In this document: piece by piece, positions 5,698 to 8,908 of the stretch
How positions within the stretch are numbered: position 1 is the first letter of the stretch
Layout of the letters: every line of letters begins with the position of its first letter
The notes under the pieces: generated by a model
Seen by the model: the letters and a program-made list of their open reading frames with translations, nothing else
Databases searched by the model: none
What the model was told of the DNA's origin: nothing
Origin: Actinomycetes bacterium
Lineage (GTDB): Bacteria > Actinomycetota > Coriobacteriia > Coriobacteriales > Eggerthellaceae
NCBI GenBank assembly: GCA_023429565.1
Contig: JAEZDJ010000010.1
Span: 1-8,908, forward strand
Length of the DNA: 8,908 nt
Direction of reading: 5' to 3'
Program-made: the position numbers and the translations under genes

Positions 5698-7495
5698 CGG
5701 CATCCGATGCAGATGAGGAGTCGACGCCCTGATCAAATGCCTTAAGCATGCGATAACGGTCGCTGGTGCGCTCGAGATCGGACGGAGCGCCCGCAAGCCC
5801 AACCCGGCCGTCCTCGACGAAAACGACCCGATCCATGAGCGAGACGCCGAGCAGATGGTGGGTGACCATGATGACCGTCTTGCCCTCTAGAACAGCAAAC
5901 AAGGTCTCGAGCAGCGCGCGTTCCGTGAGGGGATCCAAGCCAACGGTCGGCTCGTCGAGAATGACGATGGGAACGTCTTGCAGCAGCACCCGAGCAAGTG
6001 CTATCCGGTGTCTTTCGCCACCGGAGAAGCGCATGCCGGCCTCGTCCACCATCGTCTCCAACCCTTCAGGCAACCGCGACACGAGGTCGCCAAGGCCGAC
6101 TTTCATGAGAGCACCAGCCACCTCGTCCTTGGTGGCGTCAGGACGTCCAATGCGCACGTTTTCAAAAAGCGTCATGTTGAACAGGTAGGTTTGCTGTTGT
6201 ATGACACCGATAAAGCGCGAGGCCTCATCGCCCAGCAGGCTCGTCCGCACACCCCCCAGCGTCACACTCCCCTCCGCCGGCTCAATATCTCCCCTGATGA
6301 GCGACAACAGCGTGCTCTTCCCTGCTCCACTGCGACCCAAGAGGGCAAGCTTCTCCCCCGGCGCGACGCGCAAGGTAAGCCCATCGAGCACGCGGCGTCG
6401 ATCGTCGGGGTAGGCATACGACACCCCGTCAACGCAGATGGCATAGGGTTCTCGAGGCAGCGAAGGCAGGCTGTCCGCATTCGCCCCGTCACCGTCGTCG
6501 GGCAGCGCGTTCAACCGCTCGATCGAATCGGTGTAGGAGGCCGCATCGACCGCCGCGGAAGACAGCGGCACGAATGCCTCGACCAGGGGGAAGAAGGACA
6601 ACACGGCTGCAGCTATCCAATTGCCCGCATCGCCCCCCTGGCCACCAAAAGCCATGGCAGCCCACACCAGAATGAGCGCGGAAGTCAAACCGAGCAGGAC
6701 CTGGACCACGAAATCTCGGCGGCGCCCAAACCTGTTTTCAGATCGCACGAGATCTCGGAGGGCGCATTCCGCATCCTGATGCCGCGTGAGATAGTCGCTT
6801 CCCCGCTGCGAAAACGTCCAGTCCGACACACCGAGGACATTGTCGGTGAGCTCGGCGTACAGTTCTCCGCGCAAAGACGTGTAGCGGGCTCGGCGGGCGG
6901 CGTTAACCAGCACGGACACCAAGGGGACGACAAACGTGACAGATCCGAGCATGACAAGCATGCCCAAACCCAGAAAGGGCGAGAAAAACCCCGCAACGCC
7001 CACGACGACAGCAAAGAGCAGCCAGGCGACAATGGTCGGAAAGACCGTGCGAAGATACAGATTTTGCATATGGCCGATGTCTTCCGAAAGAAGTCCGAGG
7101 ATGTCGCCCGTGCGATGAAGAGCTTTGAAGAACAGGGCGTCTTTCTCGATCGACAGGTAAAGCTTGAGACGGAGAGAGGAGGTCATGCGCAACACCCAGT
7201 CGTGGCTGGACAGTCGTTCGAGGTAATGAAGCAGAGGCTTTCCTATGCCAAAGATGCGGACAAAGATGAGGGGTACGTTGAGCAGGAGAATCGAAGCCGG
7301 GAGCGCGGCGGCTCCGCTGATGAGGTAGCCCGAAGTGAACATGAGCCCCGCCGCGAACAGAAAGGTGGCGAGCCCCAATCCTATGGAAAGAACAAGAACG
7401 GCACGATACTGCCGGAAGAAGGGACGCACCCATCCGTCCTGCCTCCAGATCCGTGCGGCAGCCGCCCGGCCTTCCACTGCATGCCTTTCACTCAT
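5693..7495 (-). CDS. cydC: ABC transporter CydC, subunit of the CydDC exporter for cytochrome bd assembly
   Basis: A 600-residue half-transporter: an N-terminal membrane domain of about six helices (roughly 32-312) fused to a C-terminal ATPase. CydC hallmarks are GYLISGAA (56-63), VRIFGIGKP (79-87) and YLERLSSHDWVLR (91-103). The ATPase has Walker A GRSGAGKST (387-395), Q-loop near Q433, signature FSGGE (490-494), Walker B IVILDEP (510-516) and H-loop H546. With CydD it forms a heterodimer required for cytochrome bd maturation. It was long described as a cysteine/glutathione exporter, and later structural work points to heme. The ATG overlaps the cydD stop (ATGA) and is preceded by an ideal GGAGGTGA at 7502-7509, so coupled expression is expected. 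The full length is present with all ATPase motifs intact. Confidence 0.92.
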   Translation of the reverse strand: MSERHAVEGRAAAARIWRQDGWVRPFFRQYRAVLVLSIGLGLATFLFAAGLMFTSGYLISGAAALPASILLLNVPLIFVRIFGIGKPLLHYLERLSSHDWVLRMTSSLRLKLYLSIEKDALFFKALHRTGDILGLLSEDIGHMQNLYLRTVFPTIVAWLLFAVVVGVAGFFSPFLGLGMLVMLGSVTFVVPLVSVLVNAARRARYTSLRGELYAELTDNVLGVSDWTFSQRGSDYLTRHQDAECALRDLVRSENRFGRRRDFVVQVLLGLTSALILVWAAMAFGGQGGDAGNWIAAAVLSFFPLVEAFVPLSSAAVDAASYTDSIERLNALPDDGDGANADSLPSLPREPYAICVDGVSYAYPDDRRRVLDGLTLRVAPGEKLALLGRSGAGKSTLLSLIRGDIEPAEGSVTLGGVRTSLLGDEASRFIGVIQQQTYLFNMTLFENVRIGRPDATKDEVAGALMKVGLGDLVSRLPEGLETMVDEAGMRFSGGERHRIALARVLLQDVPIVILDEPTVGLDPLTERALLETLFAVLEGKTVIMVTHHLLGVSLMDRVVFVEDGRVGLAGAPSDLERTSDRYRMLKAFDQGVDSSSASDAV

Positions 7496-8908
7496 GCCGT
7501 CTCACCTCCCAGCCGAGCCGCAAGACGGCAAAACGCCCCGTTGCGCGAGATGAGCTCGTCCAGGGTGCCTGACTCGACAAGCCGGCCTTCATCCATCACC
7601 AGGATCATGTCCATGTCATGCATCCAATGCAGCCGATGGGTTGCGAAGAAGACGAGCCTGTCTTTCATGAGGGGGAGCATGCGCTCCTTGAGCTCAAGTT
7701 CGGTCTCTATGTCAAGGTGCGCGGTCGGCTCGTCGAACAGAAGGATGCGTCGCGAATCGTCCAGCAGCGCACGTGCAAGGGCAATGCGCTGCGCCTGCCC
7801 TCCGGAAAGGGCGCGCGCGCCCTCCCCGACAACCGTGTCCAAGCCGTCGGGCAGCTCCGACACCAAGTCATCCAGCCCGACGACCCGCACCGCTTCGGCA
7901 AGGTCTGCGTCATCGGCATCTGGATGGTAGAACACGATGTTGTCGCGCAGGGTGGCATGAAAGAGATAGGGGTTCTGGGGAATGAAGACCGTCTGCCGCT
8001 GCCAATCCTGCTGTCGCAACCCATCCATTCTGTCGCCCGCAACAGCCATATCGCCGTCAGAGGGGTTTGCAAACCCCGCAAGCAGGCTCACGAGAGTGCT
8101 TTTTCCCGCGCCGCTCGCGCCGACGATGCCCACGTTCTGGAATCCCTTGGCCCGGAAGGACACCTCGTCCAGCGCCGCTGCGTCCGCATAGGAATAGCCG
8201 ACCCGGCACACCTCAAGTTCCGAGCCCTCGCCCCACGCCGACAACGGGACGGGTGCGGAGGGAGCTTCCGCCTCCGCAAGAAGACGGTTCATGGAGACGA
8301 GGGCGTTCTTGCCATCGAGGGACGCATGGTAGTCGCCGGCAAAATCCCGCACCGGCTTGAAATACTCGGGAACGAGCATGAGCACGACAAGTGCCGGGAA
8401 AAACGCGAGGGAGCCATCCACCAGGCGAAAGCCCAGCATGATGGCAACAGCAGCCAATGACCCCGTGGCGAAGAGGTCAAGCACGGCGCTTGAGAGCGTG
8501 GCGACGCGAAGCGTCTTCATCGCCGCCTCGCGGAAGCGTTCGCTCACCTCGAAGATGTCCTTTCCATGAGCCCTCGCTCGACCAAACAGCTTGAGCGTGT
8601 CGATCCCCCTCAGGGAGTCCACGAAGTGGTTGGACAGCATCTGAAACCTCTCATGCTTTCGAGCAGCCTCATCTTGTGCAGTATGCCCGAGGAGAACCAT
8701 GAACAGGATGATGGAAGGAAAGGCGATGAGCACGATGATTCCCGACACCCAGTCAAGGACGGCGATCGCCACAAGCAGGATCAGCGGGACGACGGTGACG
8801 GCGACGATCTTGGGCAGGATGATTCGAATGTAGGTTTCAACCTGGTCAATCCCCTCGAGCACAAGGGTCGACACGGCGCCGGTCCCCCGCTCGCGCACGA
8901 CCCCCACC
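7492..8908 (-). CDS. cydD: ABC transporter CydD, N-terminus missing at window edge
   Basis: About 471 residues are visible. The reading frame runs open through the right edge, so the true start lies outside, probably about 100 residues upstream given usual CydD lengths of 550-590. The first visible GTG is an internal Val codon, not a start. In visible numbering, the membrane part carries VDSLRGIDTLKLFGRA (96-111) and the CydD-typical PEYFKPVRDFAGDYHASLDGK (from 180). The ATPase has Walker A GASGAGKST (262-270), Q-loop Q310, signature LSGGQ (367-370 plus preceding L366), Walker B ILLFDEP (387-393) and H-loop H423. It pairs with CydC, encoded immediately downstream with a four-base overlap. The D-before-C order matches many bacteria. 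Any cydAB genes would lie beyond the edge. Confidence 0.92.
   Translation of the reverse strand, partial: VGVVRERGTGAVSTLVLEGIDQVETYIRIILPKIVAVTVVPLILLVAIAVLDWVSGIIVLIAFPSIILFMVLLGHTAQDEAARKHERFQMLSNHFVDSLRGIDTLKLFGRARAHGKDIFEVSERFREAAMKTLRVATLSSAVLDLFATGSLAAVAIMLGFRLVDGSLAFFPALVVLMLVPEYFKPVRDFAGDYHASLDGKNALVSMNRLLAEAEAPSAPVPLSAWGEGSELEVCRVGYSYADAAALDEVSFRAKGFQNVGIVGASGAGKSTLVSLLAGFANPSDGDMAVAGDRMDGLRQQDWQRQTVFIPQNPYLFHATLRDNIVFYHPDADDADLAEAVRVVGLDDLVSELPDGLDTVVGEGARALSGGQAQRIALARALLDDSRRILLFDEPTAHLDIETELELKERMLPLMKDRLVFFATHRLHWMHDMDMILVMDEGRLVESGTLDELISRNGAFCRLAARLGGETA
7502..7509 (-). promoter_or_regulatory. Strong ribosome binding site for cydC
   Basis: GGAGGTGA, the exact complement of the 16S rRNA tail, sits inside the 3' end of cydD six bases before the cydC ATG. 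It fixes the start at 7495 and supports coupled synthesis of the two subunits. Confidence 0.75.

Noticed and set aside
5978..7930. Long plus-strand open frame of 650 codons lying antisense to cydC and cydD.
   Set aside because: It is a GC-rich shadow of the intact cyd genes. Its product is rich in Arg, His, Gln and Ser with no domain, and it has no ribosome binding site or promoter.
8905..8907. GTG at the right edge as the start of cydD.
   Set aside because: It leaves out about 100 residues of the CydD membrane domain, and the frame is still open at the edge, so this is an internal Val codon in a truncated gene.

Overview
The window reads as a GC-rich (by eye about 60%) bacterial chromosome segment with ordinary core-metabolism genes. 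Two operons face each other. The gene set, the Gram-positive-type CydC N-terminus (GYLIS, then VRIFGIGKP and YLERLSSHD) and a Fur-family repressor resembling clostridial forms suggest a GC-rich anaerobic or microaerophilic actinobacterium, perhaps class Coriobacteriia. That placement is inference from protein style and was not tested by any search.

Plus strand, about 157-3433: a zinc-uptake operon. A good promoter (TTGACA, 17-base spacer, TAGGAT) overlaps an inverted repeat that looks like an operator. It drives a small Fur-family repressor (Zur-like, 222-647). After a 148-base gap containing a stem-loop come the zinc-type substrate-binding lipoprotein (796-1782), the ATPase (1779-2576, overlapping by four bases) and the permease (2585-3433) of a ZnuABC/AdcABC-type importer. 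The expected logic is that the regulator represses its own operon when zinc is sufficient.

Minus strand, 8908 down to 3514: cydD (cut by the window edge, N-terminus missing), cydC (four-base ATGA overlap) and, 43 bases further on, a 711-residue CPA1-type cation/proton antiporter with a long cytoplasmic tail. CydDC is an ABC exporter needed for assembly of cytochrome bd oxidase. Its cydAB partners, if linked, would lie beyond position 8908. The antiporter is probably cotranscribed but may also have its own promoter at the end of cydC.

The operons converge at 3434-3513 with no convincing intrinsic terminator. Positions 1-156 hold no gene I can support. I see no mobile element, CRISPR array, tRNA or rRNA, and no clearly new system. 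The points most worth a second look are the Gln-x-Gln replacement of the usual His-x-His metal-sensing motif in the repressor, the promoter/operator arrangement, a segment between the repressor and znuA genes that could either fold on itself or pair with the znuA ribosome binding site, and the enlarged antiporter tail with a possible internal duplication.
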